A DNA stretch of 50,636 nt, taken from NCBI GenBank assembly GCA_937951415.1, contig CALFBW010000014.1:1-50636 (forward strand), in the 5' to 3' direction. The stretch is from an uncultured Chitinophagales bacterium. Lineage in GTDB: Bacteria > Bacteroidota > Bacteroidia > Chitinophagales > UBA2359. Each line of letters starts with the position of its first letter. Within the stretch, counting starts at the first letter, position 1. Both the position numbers and the translations under genes were made by a program. The notes under the pieces are model-generated. The model worked only from the letters and a program-made list of their open reading frames with translations, was not told the origin of the DNA and ran no database searches. This document shows, in pieces, positions 9,699-18,111 of this stretch.

Positions 9699-10007
9699 TT
9701 ATTTTTGTTCTTTGTATAATTTCAATATTGCTTGAGCCCTTTTCAAATCTCTCGATTGGCTTGTCTTTATTCCACCATTGATCAGTAATATTACTTTTCC
9801 ACCCTGCTGACTTAGATATAATCTATATCCTTTTGCATAGTGAATTCTTAATTCTCGAATTTCTCCTCCTACCGATTCGCAGTCTCCGAAATGCCCTACT
9901 TCTTCTATCCGCTGTATTCTTAGCAGTATTTTCGCTACTGCTCTTTTATCTCTTAGCTTCCTTAACCATTTGTCGAATACGTCTGTTTTTAGTATTTCAT
10001 ACACCAA
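9699..10007 (-). CDS. RelE/ParE-superfamily toxin (HigB/Gp49-like)
   Basis: The 102-residue basic protein matches the family of addiction-module killer proteins (TIGR02683). It starts with YEILKTDVFDKWLRKLRD, has the central GGEIRELRIHYAKGYRLYL strand-turn, and ends in a GGIKTSQSRDLKRAQ-type tail. Relatives are ribosome-dependent mRNA interferases. The start is a TTG (10005-10007), or possibly the GTG one codon later. A full promoter match lies immediately upstream, so the messenger may be almost leaderless. It is followed after 3 bases by its antitoxin. Confidence 0.88.
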   Translation of the reverse strand: MVYEILKTDVFDKWLRKLRDKRAVAKILLRIQRIEEVGHFGDCESVGGEIRELRIHYAKGYRLYLSQQGGKVILLINGGIKTSQSRDLKRAQAILKLYKEQK

Positions 10008-10008
10008 T

Positions 10009-10039
10009 CAAATGTATTCACTTGGATACAAAATGTCAA
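10009..10039 (-). promoter_or_regulatory. promoter of the toxin-antitoxin pair
   Basis: The minus strand carries TTG (10037-10039), then 20 bases, then TACATTTG (10009-10016), which is an excellent match to the Bacteroidota promoter. It ends only 1 base before the toxin TTG codon, so transcription would start at or next to the start codon. Confidence 0.6.
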
Positions 10040-10109
10040 TATGTGATAAGAGAAATTGCAAGTTGACATTTTTAATTCCGCTGAGTAAGAACAATCTTAT
10101 AAAAGTAAA

Positions 10110-10135
10110 AAGGGAAGCCCGATTGAGCTTCCCTT
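10110..10135 (-). terminator. intrinsic terminator after the peptide-binding lipoprotein gene
   Basis: A perfect 9-base stem (AAGGGAAGC / GCTTCCCTT) with an 8-base loop is followed on the minus strand by TTTTTACTTTT. It lies 48 bases downstream of the lipoprotein gene stop. The plus strand also has a T-rich tail, so it may work in both directions. Confidence 0.85.
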
Positions 10136-10182
10136 CTTTTGTGTTTATTTATTAAGCCAAAAAAGACTTAAGTACGTGTTGC

Positions 10183-11982
10183 TTACTCGCCTGGGAATGA
10201 AAATCCAGGAGCTGGCAAGAAGTGTCCAGGGTGGAATCCTGGGCTTCGTTGTGTTGGCTTAATATCACCGAAACGTTTATGCGATGAAATTCGGCTCTTT
10301 CCTCTCCACAAGAATAGCGCTGGAGCCTCTTCGAACATGATGTCTTGCCAACGGTGGTACAAAGCTGTTTGCTCTTCTTTGGTAACAGCTGTTGCGATTT
10401 TCTCAATCAACTCATCAGTTTCAGCATTTCCGAATCCTCCATAGTTTGAGCCTCCATTGTAAGACTCTGTGTGCCACAACTGCTTAGGATCACTAGGGCG
10501 TGGGTCCATGGTCCAAGCACCTAACCACATTTCAAGGCTGTGCGCCTTCAATCTTTCTAGCATCACTGACCACTCCAATGGATCGGCTTCTACTTTTATT
10601 CCTGCCTTTTTCCAAGCTTCCTGGAATGCTAAAATCCAGTTTTTACCCGTAGTACTTCCTGAAGGGTAACTGATGGCAATAGAGAAATCTACGAGCTTGC
10701 CGTCTATTCTTCTGTCCAAAACTCCATTCCCATCTTCATCTCCCCAACCAGCTTCCGCTAGCAATGCTTTTGCTTTTTCAACATCGTACTCACGTCGCGG
10801 AATTTCTTTAAAAATATGGCTACCCATTGCTGGCAAAACACCGTGCGAAATAGGAATACTTACACCATAATTCAATTGGTCAATCAACTCCTTGATGTCT
10901 ACTAAGTGATCAATTGCCTTTCTCGTTTTCTTATCGGTCAACTTAGGATTTCTCAAGTTGTATCCCATATAAGTGTAAGAAATAGAAGGCACCTCGGTGC
11001 GGTTAAAGTTTGCGCTGTACTTCTTTGATTTAGGCAACTCTAACCAATCTTTCATCGAGATATCCGTCAAAACGTCCAATTTTCCAGACTTTGTAGCTGT
11101 AATGGCTGTTGTTGGATCATTCACAATTTCAAAAACTACCTTGGCTGGTCCTTCGTCGAAGAACATATTGGTTCCTTTTAAAGAATTACCCCACCAATCT
11201 GCCTTTCTTTCTAGCACTAATCGTTGACCAGTATCCCAACGCTTCAATTTATAAGCACCGCCACCACTTACTTTTTCTGGTTCTCTATTAAAATCCGTAT
11301 GATTAAAGTGATTCGCAAAAGCGAGATTCTCAGGACTTTCTATCACTTTGTTGTTCAAATTCGCAATGTCGGCGAAGCTTACTTTATCGCTTAAGCCATC
11401 GGCATCATAAAAGTGCTTCGGCATAATGGTAGTTTCATAACCAGTAACATGATCTGCTAGAAAGTAAACTTTATCACAAATGAAAGTGAATTTCTGAGGG
11501 TTTTCTGGATCCTCACGAATGTCTTTGATAAACTCCAAATAAGGACGGATGTTCGCCGCATTCACTTTAGGGTTTTTGGCTGCTTTGATGCTAAAGATAA
11601 CGTCATCAACTGTTACTGGCTTTCCATCGTCCCATTTTGCTTCTTTACGCAACTCGTAAGTGATCTCTAATCCTTTGTCATCGTTTACCTTTTTCACTTC
11701 TGGTAAACCTGTTACTAAGAATGGTGTTAACTCCAAAGTAGCATGATCGTACTCTAATAAACGAGTGTTTACAAGTCTACTGACTTCTCTAGAAGGAGCA
11801 CCTGTTGTATTAATAGGATGGACCCCTTGAGGGTCAGCAGTAAAACGTACAACAACTTTGTCTTCAAAGACTTTTGAGCCATCTGCGGAATCGGAGCCAC
11901 CCGATCCACATGAGCTTGCAAGCACCATGAAGAGCATTATTGTTGCACAAGCCCAAAGGCCATGTGCGAAGCGATTTTTCAT
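10183..11982 (-). CDS. ABC transporter family 5 (peptide) substrate-binding lipoprotein
   Basis: The 599-residue product is a solute-binding protein of the oligopeptide/dipeptide/nickel class (SBP_bac_5). It has a lipoprotein signal with the lipobox LASSC at residues 21-25, then a Ser/Gly linker. The binding fold includes conserved stretches such as ITYELRKEAKWDDGKPVTVDDV, YKLKRWDTGQRLVLERKADWW and KAKALLAEAGWGDEDGNGVLD. It would be anchored in the periplasm and deliver peptides to a permease. No permease or ATPase genes are adjacent, so it is an orphan in this window. A strong terminator follows the gene. Confidence 0.93.
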   Translation of the reverse strand: MKNRFAHGLWACATIMLFMVLASSCGSGGSDSADGSKVFEDKVVVRFTADPQGVHPINTTGAPSREVSRLVNTRLLEYDHATLELTPFLVTGLPEVKKVNDDKGLEITYELRKEAKWDDGKPVTVDDVIFSIKAAKNPKVNAANIRPYLEFIKDIREDPENPQKFTFICDKVYFLADHVTGYETTIMPKHFYDADGLSDKVSFADIANLNNKVIESPENLAFANHFNHTDFNREPEKVSGGGAYKLKRWDTGQRLVLERKADWWGNSLKGTNMFFDEGPAKVVFEIVNDPTTAITATKSGKLDVLTDISMKDWLELPKSKKYSANFNRTEVPSISYTYMGYNLRNPKLTDKKTRKAIDHLVDIKELIDQLNYGVSIPISHGVLPAMGSHIFKEIPRREYDVEKAKALLAEAGWGDEDGNGVLDRRIDGKLVDFSIAISYPSGSTTGKNWILAFQEAWKKAGIKVEADPLEWSVMLERLKAHSLEMWLGAWTMDPRPSDPKQLWHTESYNGGSNYGGFGNAETDELIEKIATAVTKEEQTALYHRWQDIMFEEAPALFLWRGKSRISSHKRFGDIKPTQRSPGFHPGHFLPAPGFSFPGE

Positions 11983-12127
11983 GTTTTTATTTATTTATGA
12001 TAAAATATTTTCCAGTTTTCTGATACCAATCTAGACAGTCGTGTAATTTGAATTGGAATGGTACTTATGCACGAATTTAGGAAAAGCAGTTTATATATCA
12101 GGGAGTGACTCAAAGGAAACAAGAAAT

Positions 12128-13033
12128 ATGGGCAAGAGAGTACTAATAAGCGGTGGAACAGGGCTATTGGGGCAGTCTGTTCAAAGGTTGTTATTGAGAA
12201 AGGGCTATGAACTAGCCATTCTCAGTCGATCAAAACCATCAATTGAAGGTGTTTCTGCATTTCAATGGGATGTCGACGCAGGAAGTATTGACAAAGAGGC
12301 TTTGCATGGTGTTGATCATGTGGTCCATTTGGCAGGAGCATCCATTGCCGATCGACCGTGGAGCGAGGCCCGTAAAAAGGTGATCGTCGACAGCCGGGTG
12401 AAATCGGCAGCGCTCTTGCTTCAAGCAATAAAAGCGCAAGAAGAAAAACCGCGCAGTTTTATTTCTGCTTCAGCTATTGGCTATTATGGGCATGATGAAG
12501 AAAAGCTTTTCACCGAAGAAGATGTTCCTTCGGATTGCTTTTTGGGAGAAACTTGTCGCCTTTGGGAAGCGGCAAGTGATGAAATAGAAGCCTTGGGCAT
12601 ACGACGCGTTATTACCCGCATCAGCATCATTCTGGCGAAAGAGGGCGGTGCCCTACCCAAGATGGTACTGCCTGCTCGATTCGGATTGGGCAGCTACTTC
12701 GGATCTGGAAAACAATGGTATTCTTGGATTCATTTAAAAGACATGGCTGCCATGATCGTCGCTGCCATCGAAAATGAGGAAATGCGTGGCGTATATAATG
12801 CCGCTTCTCCTGATGTACGACCTAATAAAGTCCTACAAAAAGCGATTGCTAAAGCCCTTGGTCGACCTTTTATTCCTTTACCAGCTCCTGCTTTTGTGCT
12901 AAAAACCGCTATGGGTGAGATGTCGAGTATTTTATTAAACTCTACCAAAGTTTCGGCTTCTAAAGTAATAGACAGCGGTTTTGAGTTCCAGTTTCCACAG
13001 CTGGAGGATGCTTTGGCAGATATTCTTTCCTAA
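12128..13033 (+). CDS. NAD(P)-dependent epimerase, TIGR01777 (YfcH) family
   Basis: The 301-residue protein has the Rossmann nucleotide-binding motif GGTGLLG (about residues 9-15). It also has DHVVHLAGASIADRPWSEARK, the SDR-like SASAIGYYG with the active-site Tyr region, FGLGSYFGSGKQWYSWIH, and a C-terminal DUF1731 segment. The ATG at 12128 gives the usual MGKRVLISGGTG start with an AGGA upstream; a longer frame from 12053 adds 25 residues with no family match. The role in the cell is not established for this family. Confidence 0.92.
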   Translation: MGKRVLISGGTGLLGQSVQRLLLRKGYELAILSRSKPSIEGVSAFQWDVDAGSIDKEALHGVDHVVHLAGASIADRPWSEARKKVIVDSRVKSAALLLQAIKAQEEKPRSFISASAIGYYGHDEEKLFTEEDVPSDCFLGETCRLWEAASDEIEALGIRRVITRISIILAKEGGALPKMVLPARFGLGSYFGSGKQWYSWIHLKDMAAMIVAAIENEEMRGVYNAASPDVRPNKVLQKAIAKALGRPFIPLPAPAFVLKTAMGEMSSILLNSTKVSASKVIDSGFEFQFPQLEDALADILS

Positions 13034-13068
13034 GATTTTGTGTGCTGCTTGTTCTGGGAATCTGTCTT

Positions 13069-13247
13069 GAACAGGATTTATAAGATGTAACAAGATATTC
13101 AAGATGGAGGCGAGTGAGCATTGACGGCTGACTGCTTGATTTTTGGCAGCTCTGCACCTGCCACGATTGTAATTTATGAGTCCAGTTTATCAACTGCTTG
13201 AGTGGCTCTGATCTTGTGCATCTTTTTTCATCTTGAAAATCGTGTTC
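13069..13247. repeat. imperfect inverted repeat in a 290-base gene-free stretch
   Basis: The stretch 13034-13324 has no gene. It contains two 28-base arms, 13069-13096 and 13220-13247, that are reverse complements at 23 of 28 positions and are separated by 123 bases. The arms have an internal periodic look (GAACAGGATTTATAAGATG and so on). A GCTTGAT-like word recurs between and after them (near 13134, 13194, 13297, 13310). It may be a remnant of a small non-autonomous element or an intergenic repeat; copy number elsewhere cannot be judged here. Confidence 0.6.
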
Positions 13248-13324
13248 TGCCTTACACCTTGATTGGAGGAGAGACTTTGAGGGTTCGTGGGTGGCAGCTT
13301 GATCTTGCTGCTTGATCTTTGACG

Positions 13325-14350
13325 CTAGTCTTTTAATTGGAAGTTGAGGAAAAGCATAGAGCTGAGCAAAAGCAATCCCACTGCCTGATGTGCTACGCCG
13401 AAAAATACTGGGATTCCGTTGGTAGAGTTAAGTAAAACCAATATTCCCAAAACCACCTGTATGACCAAAAGAGCGGGAAGGCTTGGAAGTGTTTTTGCAA
13501 AAAGCGAATCCCCTGAAAATTTTCTTGCTTTCCAGAAATACCACATCAAAATCGCAAACAAGAGGTAAGCGGTTCCACGATGCATAAACTGAATCATGGT
13601 AATGTTCTCCAAGAAGTTCATAAAGAGTGGAGAGCGACTAAATAGATTCTCGGGTATCATTTGTCCGTTCATATCGGGCCAAGAAGGATAATGAACTGCT
13701 GCTCTTAATCCAGACATAAAACCACCCAACATTATCTGAAAAATAATCAGTGCTGTGATCCACCAAGCCGTCTTTTTCAATCCCGTTTGTTGCAATTTAC
13801 TTTCCTCGGGAACGAGCATTTGCACTGCAAACCAAAGTATGTAAGCAAAGAGAAATATGGCGAGCAGCAAATGCGCAGTGAGCCGGTAATGGCTGACGTA
13901 GGGATTATCAATGAGTCCGCTTTTAACCATAAACCAACCCAACAAGCCTTGGAGGGCATAGAGCACTAAGAGGGTGATGAATCGCATCACATTTTTTCGA
14001 TCCATCTTGTGCCGAAAAAGGTAATACAGAAAGATTCCAAAAAGGAGCACAAAACCCCAGCGGCCCCAGAATCGGTGAAACCATTCCCAGAAGTAGATGT
14101 ACTTGAATTCGGAAAGGGTCATGAGGTGATTGAGCTTGATAAACTGTGGGGTTTCCTTGTATTTATCGAACTCGATGTTCCATGAATCGGCCGACATAGG
14201 CGGCAACGAACCTGTAACGATGTCCCATTTTGTGATGGACAATCCCGAGCCAGTGAGCCGAGTTGTTCCGCCAATCATTACTTGAATGAGGACCACTACT
14301 AAGGTGAAAATGAGGGCGTAGCCGAGAGAACGTTGAGCCTGCTTTGTCAT
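13325..14350 (-). CDS. ctaA: heme A synthase (COX15/CtaA family)
   Basis: This encodes the 341-residue membrane enzyme that oxidises the heme O methyl group to make heme A for cytochrome oxidase. It has about eight membrane segments. The conserved RLTGSGLSITKWDIVTGSLPP and the EFKYIYFWEWFHRFWGR histidine region sit in the N-terminal half. Further heme-ligand histidines occur in YRLTAHLLL, MIQFMHRGTAYLL and VAHQAVGLLLL. I start at the ATG at 14350 (MTKQAQRS), preceded by AGGAAAT; a longer frame would add 39 residues lacking homology. It is an isolated gene here, pointing to aerobic respiration with an aa3-type oxidase. Confidence 0.93.
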   Translation of the reverse strand: MTKQAQRSLGYALIFTLVVVLIQVMIGGTTRLTGSGLSITKWDIVTGSLPPMSADSWNIEFDKYKETPQFIKLNHLMTLSEFKYIYFWEWFHRFWGRWGFVLLFGIFLYYLFRHKMDRKNVMRFITLLVLYALQGLLGWFMVKSGLIDNPYVSHYRLTAHLLLAIFLFAYILWFAVQMLVPEESKLQQTGLKKTAWWITALIIFQIMLGGFMSGLRAAVHYPSWPDMNGQMIPENLFSRSPLFMNFLENITMIQFMHRGTAYLLFAILMWYFWKARKFSGDSLFAKTLPSLPALLVIQVVLGILVLLNSTNGIPVFFGVAHQAVGLLLLSSMLFLNFQLKD

Positions 14351-14484
14351 GAATCTATTTCCTGCGTAAATATAGAACAGGGAGCTTCGAGATATGTTTG
14401 CAAGAAAATAAAAATATCTTTCTTCTAGTAATAAATGCGAACAGCTAGTTTCCATTGGCGGCGTCATTTATTACTTTTCCTTAC

Positions 14485-14492
14485 TAATTTTG
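14485..14492 (+). promoter_or_regulatory. -7 promoter box ahead of the 14505 lipoprotein gene
   Basis: TAATTTTG fits TAnnTTTG and ends 12 bases before the ATG at 14505. No good -33 element is seen. Confidence 0.45.
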
Positions 14493-14504
14493 TAAAAAAG
14501 ACTT

Positions 14505-15008
14505 ATGCGTATTTGTCTCGCACTTTCAATTGTGCTACTTAGCTTTCTAGCTTGTCAGTCGCCAGATGAAGCTGCAAAAGGCAGTTCTTCAGAAAAGTTT
14601 ATCGCTCCTGGAAATCGTGCAATCACAGAATCGGAAGCCATTCAACTGGCCGAGCAATACTTGTACGAGAAGGGCTACACGGATGTGATCCCTGAAAGTC
14701 TGACCCTGGAGAATGCCAATTTGGGAACGGATGAATTTGCGACCAGTTTGGAAGGAGTCATCAAATTGCGCAGAAATACTTTGGAACCAAAGGCTTTGGA
14801 AGCGCGCTTGTACAAGAAAAAAACGCGTTGGGCTGTTGGTTTTGAATACATCAACAAGGAGGACAATATTGGTCGCTGTGTTTCGATGGATACTTTGGGT
14901 GCGAATATAAAAGTCTTAGAAGGACAGTTGCGTTTGGATTGGTTGTACAATGATCAACCGCAGGCGGTTCGCTATTTGGAGCAAGAGGCCGACGAGCAAG
15001 CCAATTGA
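14505..15008 (+). CDS. lipoprotein of unknown function
   Basis: The 167-residue product has a lipoprotein signal with Cys at residue 17 (LLSFLAC) followed by a Ser/Pro/Asp-rich linker. The mature part has a helix-strand organisation (ITESEAIQLAEQYLYEKGYTD, then RLYKKKTRWAVGFEY), reminiscent of small PepSY/NTF2-like folds, but I do not assign a family. It is convergent with the CoA-transferase gene, sharing a small hairpin between them. Confidence 0.75.
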   Translation: MRICLALSIVLLSFLACQSPDEAAKGSSSEKFIAPGNRAITESEAIQLAEQYLYEKGYTDVIPESLTLENANLGTDEFATSLEGVIKLRRNTLEPKALEARLYKKKTRWAVGFEYINKEDNIGRCVSMDTLGANIKVLEGQLRLDWLYNDQPQAVRYLEQEADEQAN

Positions 15009-15031
15009 TTTACGCTTCCAAATTCTTATTT

Positions 15032-15052
15032 AATTCGCGGACTCAGCGAATT
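15032..15052. terminator. hairpin between convergent genes
   Basis: AATTCGC / GCGAATT forms a 7-base stem with a 7-base loop between the convergent 14505 and 15043 genes, overlapping the end of the latter. The U tract is weak on both strands. Confidence 0.35.
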
Positions 15053-16095
15053 TTGAAGCTGACCGTTTTGGGTCTTTTCGTTCCACCTTCTTCTAAAATC
15101 AAGGCTTCTGCATCTGGAAGTTCAAAAACTTCCTTCATATTTCGAATAGCACCTGCAGGAATTTTGGCCTGTATGCATGCTTGAATAAATGTTGCCCTTT
15201 CCCAAGCATTTATTCCTTTCTCTAGATGTTGTGCTAATTCTAGTCGATTTTCGACACGCTTTTTATTAGTGGCATATTTTTCTTCTAGTAATAAATGTTG
15301 GAGCTGCAATAATTGGAGGAGTTGTTCGAATTGCCGATCGCTGCCGATGGCTAACACCACTCTTTTCCCATCGGCGCAAACGAACTGTTCGCCGTAAGGG
15401 GCGATATTGGGATGAAGACTCCCCATGCGTTGGGGAATGTGCTTTGCCATTAGCCAATTGGTGGCTTGATTGGCTAAGCTTCCTACGGCAGCATCAAAAA
15501 GTGAGCAGGTAATATCGGCTCCTTTCCCTGTTTTTGCTCTTTGGTAGAGTGCCAACAAAATGCCTTCTTTCAATTGATGCGCCGATAGAATGTCTATGAG
15601 GGCTACGGGCATTTTAACGGGCGGATCATCGGGAAGACCATTCATTCCCATAAAGCCAGACTCAGCTTGCAAGACCACATCATAGGCTATTCGTTCGCTG
15701 TTTTCACCGAAGCCCGTAAGGCTGGCATAGATCAATGAAGGGTTGATCGCTTTTAAATGCTCGTAACTCAATTCAAACTTTTCCGCATCTCCGAACTTAA
15801 AATTATGAATGAGAATATCTGCCTTTTCGATCCATTCCAGTAGTGCTTTACGGTCTTTCCCTACATCGAGAAATACCACTTCTTTCCCATAATTGCAAGA
15901 AGAATAATAAGCCGATTGTTCCTCTTCTTTTTCGCTGGGTAACTTCCATTGCCGCGTGATGTCTCCACCTGTTTTGGGGTTTTCAATTTTTATTACTCTG
16001 GCCCCTAATTCTGCGAAAAACATACCGACGGTTGGACCAGCAAGCACGCTTGCCAATTCGATGACTAGGAGGTCTTTCAGTATTTTATTTTGCAT
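15043..16095 (-). CDS. CaiB/BaiF (family III) CoA-transferase
   Basis: The 350-residue protein belongs to the formyl-CoA/carnitine CoA-transferase class, which moves CoA between carboxylic acids. It shows the N-terminal LAGPTVGMFFAELGARVIKIE motif and SLTGFGENS. An aspartate at about residue 168 (PVALIDILSAHQ) lies at the place of the catalytic Asp169 of formyl-CoA transferase. The C-terminal swap segment is shorter than in ~400-residue members, but the core is complete. The substrate is not predictable. It is monocistronic or cotranscribed with the membrane protein gene 50 bases upstream. Confidence 0.9.
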   Translation of the reverse strand: MQNKILKDLLVIELASVLAGPTVGMFFAELGARVIKIENPKTGGDITRQWKLPSEKEEEQSAYYSSCNYGKEVVFLDVGKDRKALLEWIEKADILIHNFKFGDAEKFELSYEHLKAINPSLIYASLTGFGENSERIAYDVVLQAESGFMGMNGLPDDPPVKMPVALIDILSAHQLKEGILLALYQRAKTGKGADITCSLFDAAVGSLANQATNWLMAKHIPQRMGSLHPNIAPYGEQFVCADGKRVVLAIGSDRQFEQLLQLLQLQHLLLEEKYATNKKRVENRLELAQHLEKGINAWERATFIQACIQAKIPAGAIRNMKEVFELPDAEALILEEGGTKRPKTVSFKIR

Positions 16096-16145
16096 ACTTA
16101 AAATTCATAATTATAAGAAAACTAAAAGCAAATGACATCGACTAT

Positions 16146-17969
16146 TTATTTTCGTTTTTTCTTTCTTTTTCTAGAAACCTTGTCAATCCGGCGATGTAAG
16201 CGTTCGCGCATTTTCTCAAAACCTGTGGCACACTCTATAATGGGAATTGCTTCTTCTAGCTTTCCCAAGTCTATGAGCGCTTCCGACATGCGCAATCTGT
16301 AAAATTCACGGAAAGGTTCTAATGCGATGGCTTTTTGATAATTTAAAAGTGCTTCTTCAAAGTGCTTCTCCTTTCTTAAAATATTTGCCAAATAAAAATA
16401 GCAAGCTGCTGAATAAGGATTCTCTTTTATTCCCTGCAAACAAGCTTCTTTGGCCTGCTCATAATTTTTAAGATTCCAATGTGCGAATGCAAAATAAAAA
16501 ACTTGAGGCTGCTCGTGCTTGGTCAAGGTACTCATATAATTCAAGCCACTTTCTTGAACTTCTACAATTTCATCCCACTTTTTATCGCTACTCAATTGTG
16601 CCAAATCAGTATTAATATTCTCCGCATTTACCCATTGTATACTAAAGTATAGTGCGGCAGAAGCCAAAATTAATAAGCAAATACCTAAACTCTTTTCTTG
16701 ATATAATTTGCCTACTGACTTCTTGCTATTTATTTCCTGTGGAAAAAACAAACCCATCAATAGAAAGGCTATAAAACTTTCATCAAAATATCCTCTCGGT
16801 GCGTACAAAATGGAAAACATTGCCAGTCCGAAGGCAAGCATGAAAGCATACAAGCGACTGTTATCATTTCCTTTCGCAAAGGAGGGTAAACAATAAAACA
16901 GCATGCTAGCAATAAATAGCAAAAAAAGGAGCAAGGATGGAATTCCTGTTTCCCCAGCTATTTTGAGGTAATCATTGTGTGGATTTCGAAAGCGCTTCTC
17001 TAGAAATTCTTGATTTTCATCGGCAACCTCAACACCATCGATCGCAAGAGACCATGTACCTGCTCCAGCGCCTAAAATTGGTACTGTTTGAATTTGCTCT
17101 ACAGAGCTCGACCACCAAAAAACTCTCTGTGTAAAAGAGCGAGAATTCATCCAAACCGCTGGGTCGTAGCGATTTCCAAAACTGTCCCAAGTTTGTATTA
17201 TTAATAAAAATAGCAAGGGAACGCCTACCATTATTGATCGCAAGATTACTTTTCTAGTCAAATTCCCTTTCGCCCTAATCATGAGCAAAATGCATATGAC
17301 AGTTACCACTGTAACAAGGCGGGAATGTGAAAAGAGAATAGTAAAAAAAAGCAGCAAGGGTAAAGCGTAGAAAAAGAGTCTATACTTCCAAGCCTTTAAT
17401 TCACTAGCGATCCCCCAAGAAGCGACCAGTAAGAAAAAGCAATAAATACTTAACAAGTTCCTATGCCCAGGAATTCCATTAAGCATTAAAAAATAGCCGC
17501 CTTCTAACTGGGTAAATCCATTGTAGGCTTCCCCAATAGCATCGCTTACAAAAATACTTACCAAGAAAAAGACAACAATAGCAGCTGCATAATAAGCTTC
17601 CCTTTTCCATTTCTGAACTATTATTTGAGCATAGAAAAAGGCAATTACGCACAAGCATAGTTGAAGACTGTATTGAAGGGTCCAACCAACATTTATTGTC
17701 CAATAAACAGAAGCCACATTTATTGATAAAAAAAGCAGCAGTAGAAAAGCGGGGACTCTAAATTTCTTGAGCTTTAAAGAAGGCTTGGTAAAAAACAGAA
17801 CTACTCCGTTGAGCAAAAAGAAAAACGCCAATAATGCCATTCTTACAGGCTCAGACTGAAAACCCCATTGTGGCGCAAGAGATGAGCTCAAAAAAAGCAG
17901 CGGCAAAAAAAAGAAAAGACAGAGCAAGCCCATCTTCCAAATATTTATGCTGTTCACTTCTTTGTCCAT
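16146..17969 (-). CDS. O-antigen ligase/polymerase-like membrane protein with TPR tail
   Basis: The 607-residue product has about 10-12 membrane segments in residues 12-445. The Wzy_C/O-antigen ligase signature HNDYLKIAGETG is at about 331-342 in the large periplasmic loop. A soluble tail with about three TPR repeats (460-585) ends in a very basic KVSRKRKKKRK. Relatives join or polymerise undecaprenyl-linked glycans in the periplasm, though some members glycosylate proteins. The nearby glycan locus starts on the other strand 142 bases away, which supports a role in surface polysaccharide. Ligase and polymerase cannot be separated by sequence. Confidence 0.85.
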   Translation of the reverse strand: MDKEVNSINIWKMGLLCLFFFLPLLFLSSSLAPQWGFQSEPVRMALLAFFFLLNGVVLFFTKPSLKLKKFRVPAFLLLLFLSINVASVYWTINVGWTLQYSLQLCLCVIAFFYAQIIVQKWKREAYYAAAIVVFFLVSIFVSDAIGEAYNGFTQLEGGYFLMLNGIPGHRNLLSIYCFFLLVASWGIASELKAWKYRLFFYALPLLLFFTILFSHSRLVTVVTVICILLMIRAKGNLTRKVILRSIMVGVPLLFLLIIQTWDSFGNRYDPAVWMNSRSFTQRVFWWSSSVEQIQTVPILGAGAGTWSLAIDGVEVADENQEFLEKRFRNPHNDYLKIAGETGIPSLLLFLLFIASMLFYCLPSFAKGNDNSRLYAFMLAFGLAMFSILYAPRGYFDESFIAFLLMGLFFPQEINSKKSVGKLYQEKSLGICLLILASAALYFSIQWVNAENINTDLAQLSSDKKWDEIVEVQESGLNYMSTLTKHEQPQVFYFAFAHWNLKNYEQAKEACLQGIKENPYSAACYFYLANILRKEKHFEEALLNYQKAIALEPFREFYRLRMSEALIDLGKLEEAIPIIECATGFEKMRERLHRRIDKVSRKRKKKRK

Positions 17970-18088
17970 CTTCTTCTAAAATAAGCCCTCTCTCCGTAAA
18001 ATTTCGAGAACTCCACACATTGTATAGAATGATTTGGTATAAGTTCGGGAAGTGACAGTCGTACAATGCTTACGGTAATGAATAGCTG

Positions 18089-18096
18089 TATCTTTG
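18089..18096 (+). promoter_or_regulatory. -7 promoter box ahead of the 18112 glycosyltransferase
   Basis: TATCTTTG matches TAnnTTTG exactly and ends 15 bases before the TTG start at 18112, leaving a short leader. No clear -33 element. Confidence 0.5.
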
Positions 18097-18111
18097 CGAA
18101 AATTTTGAACA

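Noticed and set aside
12960-13193. Minus-strand frame of 77 codons spanning the inverted repeat
   Set aside because: It overlaps the epimerase 3' end, has no ribosome site and codes for low-information sequence.
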